NCBI GenBank assembly: GCA_027475525.1
Contig: JAMWFC010000114.1
Location: 748,580 to 812,579, forward strand
Reading direction: 5' to 3'
Length of the DNA stretch: 64,000 nucleotides
Source of the DNA: Macrolepiota albuminosa
Taxonomy: Eukaryota; Basidiomycota; Agaricomycetes; Agaricales; Agaricaceae
Of this stretch, positions 36,389 to 49,885 are shown piece by piece. The translations under genes and the position numbers were made by a program. Position 1 is the first letter of the stretch. Each line of letters starts with the position of its first letter. The notes under the pieces were generated by a model. That model saw only the letters and a program-made list of their open reading frames with translations. It ran no database searches and was not told the origin of the DNA.

Positions 36389-36986
36389 CTGCGCAAAAAC
36401 ACAGGTGATGATGGATGGTCAGTCAGAATGCGATATCATCGAGCGTTTTATAAGGACGGACCAGCCTAACGTGGGCATAATGTTCGAGGGGGGAGAGGAG
36501 CTGTGCAAGGGTAATGGTGATGATGGTTGATGGCGAAAGAATCCCTATTCAATCAACACACACACCCAACCCAAATCAACAAAAACTGGCTCGCGACCCG
36601 TTCCAAGCACCGGTTCGCATTTACCTTGTGGGTAAACTTCCCCCTTGGCACCCTTTTTTTTTCCCTTCCCGGTTCAGACTCCGCCTAGAACTCCGCCACA
36701 CGGATCACACGGCCGTCCATCCCCAACCGTCCGTCCTGTCGCCCCAGGCCTCCACCCACGCCCGGCCAACATTTTCCATCTCAGATCCATCATCCCCTGC
36801 CATTCTTCGAGTCCCAAATCGGACATCTGATCCCTCCCTTTGATAAAAAATTAATTGAAAAAAAATTCATCTGATCTATCAATAAACACCCCACGGTACC
36901 CCGTTGCTAACTGAGATGCCGGGATGACGGAGACAGCCGTCCGTGGGGTTGGGTGTGTGCGGATTGGGTGGGAACCACAAAAAAAG

Positions 36987-37018
36987 CCAAAACCAAAACC
37001 AAAACCAAAACCAAAACA
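36987..37018. repeat. (AAAACC)n microsatellite
   Basis: About five perfect AAAACC units are followed by other short runs, including TGTCTG-type repeats at 37157-37240. Confidence 0.9.
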
Positions 37019-37640
37019 TCCTCGGATGAAAAAATTCCTTCCTCTCCAAATCATTTGTTCCATGGAGCTGGAGCTTGGATACCTCCATCTATCCGGGCGT
37101 ACCGGGAACCCACGATCGTGGCGCCAGGCCAGAGTCCAATCTAATGCTAATGCTAATGTGTCTGTCTGTGTCTGTGTCTGCGGTGTCTGTGTCTGTTCGT
37201 GTCCGTGTCCGTGTCTGTCTGTGTCTGTGTCTCCGTCTGTGTCTCCCCAGACCAGAGACAACCGTTATCTTTATCTCACACGCGTTGCCGTGATCCTTTC
37301 TCTTTTTCTTTCTTTCTACATACAACATGCTTCCTTTCTTGCTTGATGCCACCCAAGGCACCCGAGCATGCCTAACCGCGAAAAGAACTCCCAACCCCAA
37401 TGTCAGTGTGTGTGTGTTTTTTTGTCTTTGTCGTTTTCCTTCCTTCCTTCCTTCTCTTTGACGTCCCTGACCCCGCGACGAAAACGGTTATTCGTATCCC
37501 CCGACCTCAGGCAACCAGACAGGCACACTTTGCAATTTGCAATGAGTTATCCAGCCAGCCAGCGAGCCACGCACACCATACCATACAACAACCACAACCA
37601 CAACCACAGCCCATCGCCATCGCTAATGCCAATGCCACCG

Positions 37641-37708
37641 CCATCGCCCATCGCCCATCGCCCATCGCCCATCGCCCATCGCCCATCGTTCGTTCGTTCG
37701 TTCGTTCG
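37641..37708. repeat. (CATCGCC)n followed by (GTTC)n
   Basis: About six heptamer units run into about five GTTC tetramers. Confidence 0.9.
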
Positions 37709-38894
37709 CAACCCCCAACCCTTTTCCAGCCTCATCATTCCATATCCATTCCATTCCATATCCAGCGCCTTGCGGCTTCCTTCCTAATTGCATGAATCAC
37801 ATCACCTCATCACCTCATCATGCAATCATATAATCATATAATCATAAAATTGCAAAATTACAAAATTACAAAATCATAAAATCATAAAATCACGAATGAT
37901 AAAATCACGAAATCACGAAATCATAAATCATAGAGCAATGTACGCTAACGACGTAACGTAACGTAACATAACAGACATGGAAACGAACTGATACTCCTGA
38001 TATCTCTACATCTACATCTCCATCTCCATCTCCATCTATGTCTACTATCTATATCTATAACTATAACTATTATATATATGTATACACACAGACGTCGACT
38101 TTTTGGTGTCCTGGTATCATAGTATCGCGATGCTATTGGAGCTCGTGTATTATGATCTATGATGAATCTATGATGATTTTGTTGATGTTGATGTTGATGA
38201 TACAGTTCGGCGATAAAGATGACATGGGGATATGGGGATGCAAAAATTGTCTGTCGGGGCGCGAGGGGGGGGCGAGGTGGGAGGGGAGTAACCTAGTCTC
38301 CTCGCTGGATCCTGAATGCTCCTCACGACAAACGGACGCGGGCGCGGGCCTAGAACCCGCCCACCGTGGTATGGTGTGGTGTCGTGATGTTATTCCCATC
38401 CTCAATGCAAGACTGTACGTACGCTTACGCTCTGCCCACATCTGGGAAAAGAAAATCGAAACTCGGGGACCTAAACACAGCAGAAACATCATTCATCATT
38501 CATTATCAAAAAAAAACAAAAACAAAAAACAAAAACAAAACAGCAGAATAAAAAATAAAAAAGGAATACGATACTCACCGGTCACTTGTCTAATACTGAC
38601 TGGATTGTGATCTGTGATTTACTGTGGTTCCGTGATCGATGGGATTTGGATCATTGGCGGGGGTTGGGAGAGAGAGGTAAAGCCTCAGCTCTTCTGGCCG
38701 TTTGGGTTCCCTCTAAAGGTAAAAACGCGAGTAGATGTGGCCACTTCTGGGCAAAGGTAAACGCGAGTAAAGCTGGCCACCGCGCGTTCTTGAGATCGTA
38801 AAAAGATAACAAAATGAAACAGGCGTTTGAGAAATAAAAGTAATATTATCCCATTGCGATTGGGGTGGGACAACCACCGACCTCGGAATCCGAC

Positions 38895-38920
38895 CTATCT
38901 ATCTATCTATCTATCTATCT
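38895..38920. repeat. (CTAT)n microsatellite
   Basis: Six to seven CTAT units are followed by ACGTACGTAT. Confidence 0.9.
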
Positions 38921-41040
38921 ACGTACGTATCTCGCTTCTCTTCTCTTCCTTTCTCGTCCCGCAACAATCCCGTTCTATGTTCTACGACATGCATCTGATG
39001 ATGATGATGATGATCACGATGTAATCGCATCAGGACTCATTCCTCCACGACAGAAAAAAAAACAATTAAGGTAGTTATCAGTCATGGACCCTGTCCACCC
39101 CGCCCTGTGGACAGGACAGCGAACAGCGGGCGATGGGTACGATATTGCGATCATAGGGCCATGGCTACACTGCTTTTTTCCCTTAATTGGGGGGACAAGG
39201 GATAGGAATAGAGCAAAGCATATCAGTCAGCCCGAATCAAAAGTCGTCTGTCTGTCCCCGTCAGTCAGTCAGTCAATCCGTCGCTGATTGACGACTCGAT
39301 GAATGATTGGGTGACTGACTTACTGACAGAGTGTGGCTGTTTTGACCCCCTCCCCCCCTCCACACCGCCACCCACAACCACTGCCCCTCGAGTTTCGATT
39401 CTTCCTGCTCGATGACAGGACGACTCGATTGGAACGGTGGCTATGTTAAATCAAATGGGTAATATTGATTATTATCATTTATCATTTTCCACACCCTAAA
39501 ACCGAAAAACTGAAAACTGAAAACCCAAAATGGAAAATACAAAAGGAAAGACGAAAGACGAAAAAGAAGAAGAAACGAGGCAGCCTCGCGATCCTGGCCC
39601 TTACGAAACATCAGGTCTCATTTATTACGAAGCAACAACGAATGACTCGCCCAGGGAATATATGTCATCCATCATCACGGGTGGCTTAGGTGTCTTGACA
39701 ATACATCCACAAAAATAATCGCTTATACAATTTCTTTAATAACCACTTGGTTTCGTCCGCTAGATCCGGAAACTCCAGGCCTCAGGTGTTTTCTTTTTTA
39801 GTTTTGTTTACGACAACACAAAAAGTCGTGGCCCCTTGGTTGTCAAATGATAACTCAGGGTTTCCAGACACGTTCCCGATTTTCTAAACCGGGGGACGGG
39901 AATGCTGGGGGTGGAGAAAGCGTTTCCAGCCACGTTCCTATTTCCCTACAACTGAGGGACTGATAAAGCATTCAGCCGTAATCTCCCCCTCCCCCGGACA
40001 GCAGCTCGGAAAGGCTCAAACCTTAATGAAGTGAGATAAATCTGACCTGAATTCCTCCTTTAATCCGAACCCGCGGTCTGGGGTAAATGGGGGGACCTGG
40101 CGCCAGGGTCGGACGGAGAATTCAACAGCCTGTCGTAGATGTGTGGTAGGATCTCATGGAAATGGAAAGTGACAATTTTTCTTCTTCGGTTTCCCCCGCG
40201 CTCGGTTCAGGGGTTGTCCGGATAGCGTGTGCGCGCAGACTGGCCTTTCCGACGGGAGAAAATGCTCCCCCGCTTGGTCAAGGGGCTTGATAATAACCTC
40301 AATTACGCCAGAAATAAGACAAAAGAAAAATTCATCCTGGCAACCACGTTGTCATCATGAAATGAGGTCATTTGTGTGCTTCTTTTTGCGTGTGACATCC
40401 AACAAGTACGGGTTATGGCAAGCCAAAAGTCAAAAAAGTTCGAAACAGTAGAAGAGTGTTCGTCCCTTCCGACTTCGTGTTGTCAAAAGATGTGGAATGG
40501 AGCACTCTGATTGGTCTGATGGGCGGTGGGATTAAAGGATGTTGACATCATACCATTCGGATGGGAACTTTGTATACTCTTTCTCCTTGAAATCAGATAC
40601 ATCAGTTTCTCTTCTTCTGATGGCGCAGGGAAATCCCGCCGCTTGCGTAAACTGCGCAGAAGAAGCTGACAAAAAGATCTGAATTGCACCCGTACTATAT
40701 CCCACCTCTCCCCCGCTCTACTGCTTCGGCGCGTTCCAGATCATTCTCGACGTAGTTGACAAAAGAGAAGCGAACAGATGGATGGATAGATAGATGGGAT
40801 CAATGCGATGCGATTTCGTGTTGACATAGAATGAAGAATGGAAATGCGATGAGAATGGAAACGCGATGCGAGGGCTAGGCTCATGGCGAAGGGCGATAGT
40901 CTTTGATTTTTTTTTTGGCGGGGGAATGGAATTGGAAAGCAACTCAGATACACACAATCAAGTTCCAGCAGGCGAGAAAAAAATTCCTTAGATGAGGGGG
41001 GAAAGCGAGGTGGAACAATCTCTCGTTTTGAGTTTGCGCC

Positions 41041-44000
41041 CACATGGGTTCTTGCGCTGCCCGCCCCCCGATTAGCACCAGCCGTGAGATTGTTTTCGCC
41101 TCATTCGGCTCCGTCTGGGATCGCAGGTCGTCAGATGTTCGTTGTTCTAATCACGTCCCCATGGGCAACAGCTAGCTAGGATCGGTGGCACGGCTGGTCC
41201 ACATCTCTCCATCCCGAACTCGTGGCCATCCTCTCCCGTCTTGCCGCTTTGAACAATACATTTCATTACATCTCAGTCTCGTAGATCTGTAATTTACTAT
41301 GGCTATACGGCTTCTAGCCTCGAGTGTCCTGTTTCCAACTCAGCTCTCAAGAATCGTTGTCTGACCTCATGCCCCACATGTCCATGGTTCACGCCGGCAT
41401 GAAACGCATACTTACTGAAAGCCAGATAAGTAGACTTCGCCATGTTGGGAATTTGGCGTGGGTTTCATACATCCAGATCGAGCTTCCATCTCTCCGGGTA
41501 ATGCTGGGATGAGCGCTTCGCTACTGCTTTCTTGGAAAATTCCTACATCCCCACGGCGGCCAATGAGCGAAATCCTAGTGCTGTGACCTGTTAACCCATG
41601 TATAGAGACGTGTCGTCGACTGGCTTCCTTGTTGAAAATTTAGTACAAGGTCTGTTCTTTGTCAGAATTTGTCCTAGTACACATGTCAGCCCATTTCTCG
41701 GGTCCCACGATGGTCAAGGCAATAATACCTTCCACTCGTAGTCAACTTCTCCTCTCCGCCCGCGTCGTAGCGTCGTACTTTTCGCATCCTCGATCTACTA
41801 TCTCGTTCGGAATGCACCCCTCATTTGTTTACCCTAAAGGAAAGAAATAGCAAATGATTATTGACGCGTGCATCACGTGGGGTCGTACGAGCAGTGGCGA
41901 CAAGGTTCAAGGAAACCACATGGACCAAACCTTCTATGGCACCGCCCCCCTTCGAAGGACAGGGAAGCACAGATTTGAGGCTCGTGATGCGCTGTTGCAA
42001 CGTGTACGCACACACTGTGCGCCCGGCCCACGCGAGGATCATCAAGCTTGTGATCACAATTTACCTTCCCTCTACTTCTACTCGCAGAACCCCGAACGAA
42101 ATCTATTCAATTCAAGATCCCGGCAGGGCTAGGTAGGAATCTTGTCTTTCTCTGATGGACTTGGTTCAGCCATTTTTGTCTGGTGTCATTGCGAGGGATA
42201 TCTTCTCCCGAACGGCGCCCAGAGGTTTCCTATTTTGGCTCTTTCTTCACCCGACAGCAAGTTATGTGACTATTTAAACCCTCTTGTGCTCCACAGCGCT
42301 TTATTTGATTACCGTATCTTTATTGTTGCTGTTCAAAGTCTAGATCTTCCGGGACTAGTCCTCTCAGGTATGTGTCTTCCCTTACACACCTAGAAGCAGA
42401 CCCGGAGAGACAATAATCTCCTATCGCGTCTACGTCTACTCCTTGAGCTAGTCTGTGACAAACCGTACTTGGCTCGATACACGCAAGGTTCCGTCAGAAA
42501 ACATCTGCGATATCGGGACACATTGGTTCTGCGATCATCATCAGCCGCGAATCGCGAACTATGATGTGAGGGATTCCGTCCGAGGATTATGTTCGCCTGG
42601 TGGAGGTGATGATGGATCCGGTGTTTGACTCGTTTTCTATCTGCGTGTGAGACTTGAGGTCAGTTTTCGAAGAGGATACAAATCGTGACATGCTATCAAC
42701 TTGAAGCACGTTTTTCTCATTGTTCTTTAGTCGATTATTCGATTATTCCCCGTGAGATTTTCTGGCAGAAAATCAAGCCATGGGACTATAGAAGCGAACG
42801 TGACCATTTGTTCCATTCCTCGATTTTCGGCCATAAGATAAGCGCTCATTGTCAACGATTATATATGGGTTGCGGGCATTCAATGCCGTTAAGTATTTCT
42901 GTTTTCAACTGTTGACCATCTACTATAGACGAGTTTACGGCTGTTCTGATCCATTATGGTGTTCCGCGGCCTCTACATATTCCATTACTAAGTCAGGTTC
43001 TGTATCCTTGTATACTCACCATAAGTTCGGTCCGCCTGCCCTCGGAAGCATCCGCTGGGTCACAGCCATAGGGTTACCCCACGAGATATGTCGTGATAGC
43101 TTTTTCATTGTGAAGAAGAACCTCCTTAACCAACTAAGCAGTAAACGATCCGTATTGTTACATTTCGGAGGGACTCTACATCTAGATGTCAATAAGGCTT
43201 TCCCCCTCGTCCACTTGATTATCATTGGCATCAGACACTGCGCTACTGAACGAGCCAAGGTGATTGACCACAATTGCTGTATAACGGGAATGTCTGACGT
43301 CAACAGTCATCTGAATGCACCACAAAACATTATTTCTAATTAGTATATCGCTTTATCTACAAATACTTTGGGAATGCTATGGAACGGATTTCCGTCTGCA
43401 TCTCCCGCAAGACAAAACAGATCTAAATGCATGGTGGAAGTTTTGGAATGTGGTGGTTTGAGTGAGATCAACCAACCAGCCTTGACAGACAGCAGTGGTT
43501 ACTGTACTCTGTCAGGAGTTGAGGGTGCTCTCGCAGCATTTGTGTGGGAAACTTTTATTGTGGCTGTAGATACGCATTGCTTATTGTATTCTGTCTTCTC
43601 TACCCGCGAAGACATGCTGTTCTCTCCCTTTCTACTGATCTGATCCCCCCCCTTTTTATATACAGGGAGGTGATTCATATCACTCCCCAGTTACTTTTGC
43701 CTTTCCTGTTGGGGGCTGGGGGTCTATTGTGATTCTCTTCTGGCGGCTGGACCTCTCCAGGTTCTTCTCAGTTTTGTTATCTCCCCGGGACTTCCAGAGC
43801 ATCTCTAATGATTTGCTCTCTTGTCATTGTCTAGATAGAATTGTTCCTCCTCTTGGAAGTACTTATTTATCATATTCTCGAAGTGACATCCCGTGTTATT
43901 TATAACATGCCCAGGGGTGCTGGCATGTACTTGCGACCCATCTCTGATCCATCTTGGGTTGTCATCAAGGGTGTATCTCATGGTTGAAGACATGTACATT

Positions 44001-45339
44001 CAACAGTTTTTTTGATTTTTTCTGTCAATTTGCTGCTGTGCCATCCTTCAAACATGTTATACTCCACTCCTCATGGGGACCAACCGGGTTTTAAGGTCCA
44101 TCCCTATCAGAGAAGGCCTCCCAAGAGGGAGGACGTACCAGCCAACCCGTTCCTTATGGGCTTGTGCAATTTGCCGACCTCTTCAATTCTATACCCGAGG
44201 GCCAGTATAAGTATCGCTTCGATACCTTTGACGCGAATACCAAGAAGTGGAAAACCCCCAGCATCGTGTAAAATCCAGCCACATTCACACGAGCTTTGTT
44301 GATCGTGAACAATATCAATCTCTGATTACCATGGGGCTACTAACTGAACAAGGTTACGTGGATTCTCATAACTTCGAGTTGACAATGTCCGCGATCCGTC
44401 AGCCTCACCAGGATGATACTCCCATACGACATGCAATTCAAGCATGCAGGAAGCGGAGATGACAGCTCCGATTATGAAAAGGATCACTCCTCCTGCTCTG
44501 ACTCTGATTCTGATAAAGAACTTCCTGCTAAATCATATGAAGTTTCCGCACGCCGCCAGTCTCGATCCCTGAATCCCCCTCGTCGCCGATCCCATTCTCC
44601 CCCTGCAGCGAAAGCTCATCCTGCTGCCGATGTGCCCTCAGTAGAGCACAATGAACATGGGAGTCCTGCGATGCGTGCAGCCTACGGTTCAATTCTGGAA
44701 AATCGTTATGCTCAGCCCGTACGTTCCGCCTGGATCCATAGTGAGCCCCCAGCACTGAGCCCAACCCTAAGGCCTCCGCTGGAGCCACTGGCGAAGACGT
44801 TATGATGGGCAACTTTGACCAGATGGGTGATTTCTTCGATCTCGACCAGGTTTAAGGCTTGGCCCTGAATTGTTAATCAATTTCACTCGATTCATATCTA
44901 CTTCCTATCGACCGTCGCTCGTTGTCTACGCTATCCAGCAGCTCACTGTCCTTGACTTGATTTGTATCCGATTTCAGTACCAACTCGATGCCATTCCTTA
45001 TCCACCAGCTTCAGCACTCATGACTCGGGCACCGGTTACTATACCACTTGTTTTAGTTTCGATTATTCTCTTCCGTGCCCAGACTTCGACAGTATCCTCT
45101 TTACTCCAAAACCGAACCTCAGGCAGCGCTTGCCAGTTACTTCGACCAGGACGTATTTACAAGATCCCAAAATTATGGGAGGGACGAGGCTAAATTCGCC
45201 TTGATTTCGGGTTTGTTGAAACAAAGCCTCGACTCTGCCCTTTTACACTTCGGATTTTACGCCTGATCCTGGAGCGCGGCTGGATGGCTAATAGGTTTCG
45301 CTGGCTTTGGTTCAGAATACAAAGTGTGTACATCACCAA
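41041..45339. other. decayed repeat DNA, no intact gene recognised
   Basis: Part of this (42486-42870) is homologous to 51581-51885. Around 44.05-44.27 kb an interrupted reading contains FADLFNSIPEGQYKYRFDTF, and 44413-44805 reads a Ser/Asp-rich then Arg/Ser-rich stretch. These look like fragments of one repeat-derived coding sequence, but I cannot name the family. Confidence 0.45.
42486..42870. repeat. dispersed repeat copy with CpGs retained
   Basis: It aligns over about 300 bp with 51581-51885. Wherever this copy has CG (for example CTGCGAT, ATTCCGTCCGAGG, CCCCGTGAG) the other mostly has TG or CA. Confidence 0.85.
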
Positions 45340-45576
45340 TTACTCGACGTCCTTGTTCTCACACAGAGACTGAAGATCGTACAATCTATCGTCTTTGTCT
45401 TCGTACAAATAACAGACGAGATATGAGGATAAGCAATATAAAAAGATGAAAAGCAACGGGATAGCAACCACTAATCCGATTATCGACACATTAAGGTTGG
45501 GGCTGCCAAGAGTAAGGATGTGAAGAAAGACTGGCACGCAACGAGAATTATGAAGCTCACGAACCAGCATCTTCAA
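45340..45576 (-). CDS. small hypothetical protein with one membrane helix
   Basis: A 78-codon frame starts at ATG 45576. It encodes a single hydrophobic segment (VSIIGLVVAIPLLFIFLYCL), preceded by a short polar stretch and followed by an acidic tail (YEDKDDRLYDLQ). I recognise no family and there is no neighbour that suggests a role. The hydrophobic segment of about 25 residues and normal composition are the only support; it could be the last exon of a larger membrane protein or a chance frame. Confidence 0.25.
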   Translation of the reverse strand: MKMLVRELHNSRCVPVFLHILTLGSPNLNVSIIGLVVAIPLLFIFLYCLSSYLVCYLYEDKDDRLYDLQSLCENKDVE

Positions 45577-45724
45577 AGAGAGTGATGTAATGTGGAAATT
45601 TCAAGGCCGGACGATTCAATCGAGGAGTTGGTATATTATGTAATCACGTTGGACAGACGTTCAGCATGACCCACGTCAAGTCGTCACAGCTCCACCATAT
45701 CATATCCAAGTCTGTCAGGACACA

Positions 45725-46354
45725 ATGATTGCTCGATTCTATCGTTCCATAATCATCAACCAAACTCGCCTCTCCTCCGCCTCCGCGGCAATACCAAAAA
45801 GAATTACTACCCGACAGCTCGCCACGACACATGTGACAAGTGAAGCGCATGCGAGGTCCAAGGCCATGGATGAAAGGCTGGCGAGGCTGGTGGCAGGGGT
45901 GGAAACAGTGGCAAGGCTGCGAACAGAGGAGGCAAGGCTGGAAACAGAGGTGGCAGGGGTGGAAACAGAGATGGCAAGGCTGGAAACAGAGGTGGCAAGG
46001 CTGAAAGGAGAGATGAGAGAGCTGCAAGGAGAGATGGAAGAGCTGCAAGCAGAGATGGGAGAGCTGTCAACAGAGTGGGAGAGCTGCCAGCAGAGGTGAG
46101 AGAGCTGCAAGCAGAGGTGGGAGAAATGCTAGCAGAGGTGAAAGAGCTGCGAGAAAAAGTGGGATGGTTGGGAGCAAAAGTGCAATGGTTGGGAGCAGAA
46201 GTGCAATGGTTGCGAGGAGAAGTGGGATTGTTGCAAGGAGAATTGGGAATGCTGGAAAGCAAAGTGGGGGAAGGCTTGCAGATGTCTCCCGAAACCACAA
46301 GCATCATCATCGCATCTGATTGCAACCTACAGTATTATTTAATTTCGCCTCGTT
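45725..46354 (+). pseudogene. heptad-repeat coiled-coil protein with mitochondrial-like presequence, one-base frameshift
   Basis: ATG 45725 starts MIARFYRSIIINQTRLSSAS, Arg/Ser-rich and free of acidic residues, as in mitochondrial targeting presequences. From about 45870 the DNA is built of 21-bp units that encode heptads such as EVARLET, EMRELQG and EMEELQA, a parallel coiled coil. Near 46075 one G is missing (ACAGAGTGGGAG against GCAGAGGTGGGAG in neighbouring units), which gives an early stop after WESCQQR. In the next frame the heptads continue (LPAEVRELQAEV...GMLESKVGEGL) to 46354. One base separates this from a continuous protein of about 209 residues. It may be a base-call error, a slippage mutation or a true pseudogene. 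The function is unknown. Confidence 0.6.
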
Positions 46355-46429
46355 AGTGATACTGCTGCTTAGTTACCTTTATAAGACTTAACTGATGTTT
46401 TAGACAGTAATTTTTCACAACTGTTCTTA

Positions 46430-46630
46430 TTCTAGTTCTCACTGTGAAATCTACACCCCTGGCAGGACGGTATGTGCTTTTTGATGGCACATCAGGGGGG
46501 TTATCTGTGCTGATGGGAAGTACCCTAAGCACACCGACTGCACATCTTCTCGAAACTGAGATCACGATCAGGCCTAGAAAGTCTGTTTTTGCAGTGCAGA
46601 AGTTGGGTGGTTATGAGGTTTGCTAGTTGG
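46430..46630. repeat. dispersed repeat, copy 1
   Basis: The block around GAAATCTACACCCCTGGCAG is homologous to 48585-48770 in the same orientation. Part of it (GATGGCA...GGGGGGTTAT) is also found inverted at 48500-48580. It is a mobile-element remnant of unknown class. Confidence 0.65.
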
Positions 46631-46639
46631 TTGGGAGGT

Positions 46640-48828
46640 TCTTGACACATGTTTTCATATACTTTCCATATATTTTCCCTTCCTGGAATTATGAGGTTAT
46701 GTCAAGAACAGATAACATTCAGCACTATCAAAAACATGGGTATGGTACATTGGATCAAGAAACTATAAGATGTCAACTTTAACTGAGCATATTTGAATTT
46801 ATGCTATCGTCCTCCTGTTCATACTGATCTGACAAACCTCAAAACTGTTTCTCATCACTATATGTTGAAGAGAAGGCCTGATTGTGGGATGGCCCTGTGT
46901 TGGATGAAGTAGAATGCCAAAGACCAGAGTGCTCCATGCCTATGAAAATAAAAAAAGTAAGACAAAAATTGAAAAAGTAAGACAGGATTGGGCAAATGCT
47001 TTCTATTTGTGCTTAACCTTGGTCTGCCAACTTCCTTTCTCCCTCATCAACTATGGGTCACCACTGCCTCTACAATACAAATAAAGAAAGAAGGCTTGTT
47101 GCTAATGCTAAGAGCTGTAGAAGCTACCACAAGTATGTCCAGTTCTTGTTGGATGCTATTAGACATCAGGGTTATCATAAGCATACCATTTGAGTTGCTG
47201 AATACTAGAGGACACTGATTGTCTTAATTGAAGACAGATACCACTAACTTGGGGGCCTTCCAAGTAAAGCAATGTCCTTACAAGGCAGATTTGACCTACA
47301 TGTACTCAGGATGTCTAAAACTCCAGGCCATGCTCCAGGGTTGAAAAAAACTTGATCTGGAGACAAAGAAAACTGGGAAAAAAAAGGTTGAGGTTGAGTC
47401 AAGAACTGGAGGTTCTAAGATGAGACCAGGGTTAACAAACTTAAAGTCACAAAGTATGTACCAATCTCAAGTATGTGTGCTAGTCAAAGCATGCCAGTCA
47501 ATGCATACCAATCAAGTCAGAGGGCATGCAAACAGTAATTTAGGTAATATAAAGACTAAGGCAATACAAGATGATAACTATGACTATAAGTACTATGAGT
47601 GGCTACTCCAGTAGTCTGAGGAGATCCTGAGATGTCTACAATGACTTCCAGGACTCTATAAGTGGCAGCAGGGTGAGACAACAATTGTATACTGGGGATC
47701 ATGCTTGCAGGATGTGCAATCAATTGGTGTGGAAGTGGTGGCATGATGCATGATGTGTGATGTGTGATGGCTGGGGTGGTTAGTGTAATCTGGGCATCAA
47801 TTGTGAGGGTGATGGCCATGATAGCTGGTGGTCCCAGGGGTCTGTGATGCAAGGGTTGGCTGGAGGCATGCATGATAGCAGGGCTGGTGTGCATGATGAG
47901 GGTGATAGTGGTCATGATAGTGAGTGTCAGCAGAAGTGCATCATGGGGGACAGTGAGGGGGTTCTGAAAGAGATTTTGGGGGTATCCCAAGATGGGTCCT
48001 AGAGTGGGGGAGAAATGTGTATATATTAGATAGCCTATGTTACACACCCTCAGTCAAATACATGCATAGACTGAGGGTGAGCAAATTATCTACCATTATA
48101 GACACTTTATTTACCTTGCTTTAAATTCATATACTGCATGTGTTCTAGGTAGGCAGAGTTGAATACACATATAGACTGAGAATTCACATATTGTGTGTGT
48201 TCTAGAGTATAGTTTGCAACAATTCTTCATGGGCTGTTGAGAGCATGTTGGGTACTTGGGTGAGGCCATCATTGGAGACAGTGGTTGAGAAGATCAAAGA
48301 TATTGATTACAAATACAACAAGTTCATTGAGTGAAGAGGCCTGAGTAGTTGAGAGCCCTAGTGGTTGAGAAGTGAAAAAGTGTGACAGTATGAAGGTGGA
48401 ATAAAGGTTTGACAGTATGTAGAAAGGTGCAAAAGAGGTTGGAAGGTAAATTGTAAATCTCAAGAGGTAAATCAGAAATCTTTGGGGGTTCTGTTTTGGG
48501 AAATAAAAGCACAACCATCCAACCTCTAGGGGTTTCTGTCAACACAAATAACCCCCCTAAAATGCCATCAAGAAGCATGAAGTGTAGGTAGAAATCTATA
48601 CCCTAGGCAGGATAGTATGTGCTTCTTGATGGGACTTTAAAAGGGTTAATTAAACAGGAGGTGGGTGCTCTAATAACTTTAAATGTGCCTCTTCTTGAAG
48701 CTGAGATCCAGATTGGGAGTGGTCAACACAGTTTGGTATTGCAGTGAAGAGGTTGGCATGGTAAAGAGGTTGATATATCCTGAGATACAAAAGTGATGAG
48801 GTAGAGCAGTCAGAAGGTCTCAACTAAC
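46640..48828. other. CpG-poor decayed repeat DNA
   Basis: No gene is recognised. It includes the CCCTCAG...GACTGAGGG block (48040-48200) shared with 8705-8900, and a foldback around GCCATCAAGAAGCAT / ATGTGCTTCTTGATGG at 48555-48640. Confidence 0.5.
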
Positions 48829-49885
48829 TGAGCCTAGGCTTCTACTCGGACTGAGCGCATCAAGGGGCACACTACAGGCCTACGGACACAGGCCATACTC
48901 AAGACCCTAGCAATCCTCTTGGGCACAGGAAACCCCGGACCTTAGTGCTCAATTATAAGCACTGGTTATCAGTCTAAACTACCACTACTAAGCCTTCAGC
49001 ATATACCATTTATTGACCTTGGAGGATTAGGAGACCAAGGGCTCAGGGTGCTAGCACGACGGCGGGGACACGACTTTGACCAAACCCTGATCAGTTCCAT
49101 AAAGGGGTTAGCATTAGGCACTGCCATTGGACAAGGCACTTTAATCAGAAGTCTAAAGAATCAGCAGCGATGGAACAGGATATACTCTAGCCCAACATTC
49201 TATTCATCAAAAATTGATACCAGAATTAGCGCCGGCAGCAGAACTCATGGCGTCTGTCGAGGATTTTCCGACCATACCCTGCCAAGGCCTGGCCAATCAG
49301 AATTACACTAAAAAGTGAGCAGACTCCTACAAAGTTTAAGTCAGTTTAGAGTTGCCATGGCCAATGGGCTATAACGCCATTGGTCGCCGTTGCCCTATGT
49401 GTACCGGTTGCCATTGACAGGTCGCCGTTAGCTACAACCATAAGGAGAGGCGCTAATTGGTAGCGCCGCTAATGGACTCATTTTGAAAATATAGTAGCAC
49501 ATAGTATAAAAGATAGCTACTCTGGATGTACATAGCAACGGATCGTAACCACTTGAGCACTCAAGTTACCCTTAGTGTTCAAATTGCGCTAGCTTGCTCA
49601 GACTTTGTCACTAAGTTGGGTGCTAGCCTTGTTTATCTTGTCTTTGTCATTTATGGTGCCACCTATGGGCACACTACGCTGCGCTACTCACTTTTTTCCT
49701 CTATATCTTTGTGAAAACTATGACGCTTACCGTTTGCCAGGTAGCACGCAAGGCGCTATCATCTAGCGTTGTTTTATCACCTTTGCTTGAGCACACCAGG
49801 ACTTTGTCAGGACTCCTCATAACTACGCACACCAAGTGCTGGAGACAGCGTTGTACTGCGTATACGTCCAGCACACCCAACTACA
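48829..49885 (+). repeat. about 1.06-kb LTR, copy 1 (with primer-binding-site-like sequence after it)
   Basis: It is homologous along its whole length to 60593-61649. Shared landmarks are TAGGCTTCTACTCGGACTG at the start, GTCGAGGATTTTCCGACCAT in the middle and a CCAACYACA end. TGGTATCAG follows within six bases, close to the initiator-tRNA-Met primer site used by many LTR elements. No coding region of that element follows in this orientation. Confidence 0.75.

Larger units (their letters stand above)
36389..41040. other. GATA gene upstream region, microsatellite-rich, no other gene recognised
   Basis: It probably contains the 5' exon or exons and promoter of the GATA gene. Simple repeats are dense between 36.98 and 38.1 kb and at 38.9 kb. 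A short minisatellite (AAACGCGAGTA units) lies at 38.70-38.78 kb. The region 39.7-41.0 kb has no recognised content. Confidence 0.5.

Noticed and set aside
33113..38920. Regular short repeats considered as a CRISPR-like array
   Set aside because: They are uninterrupted microsatellites without spacers in a eukaryotic genome.
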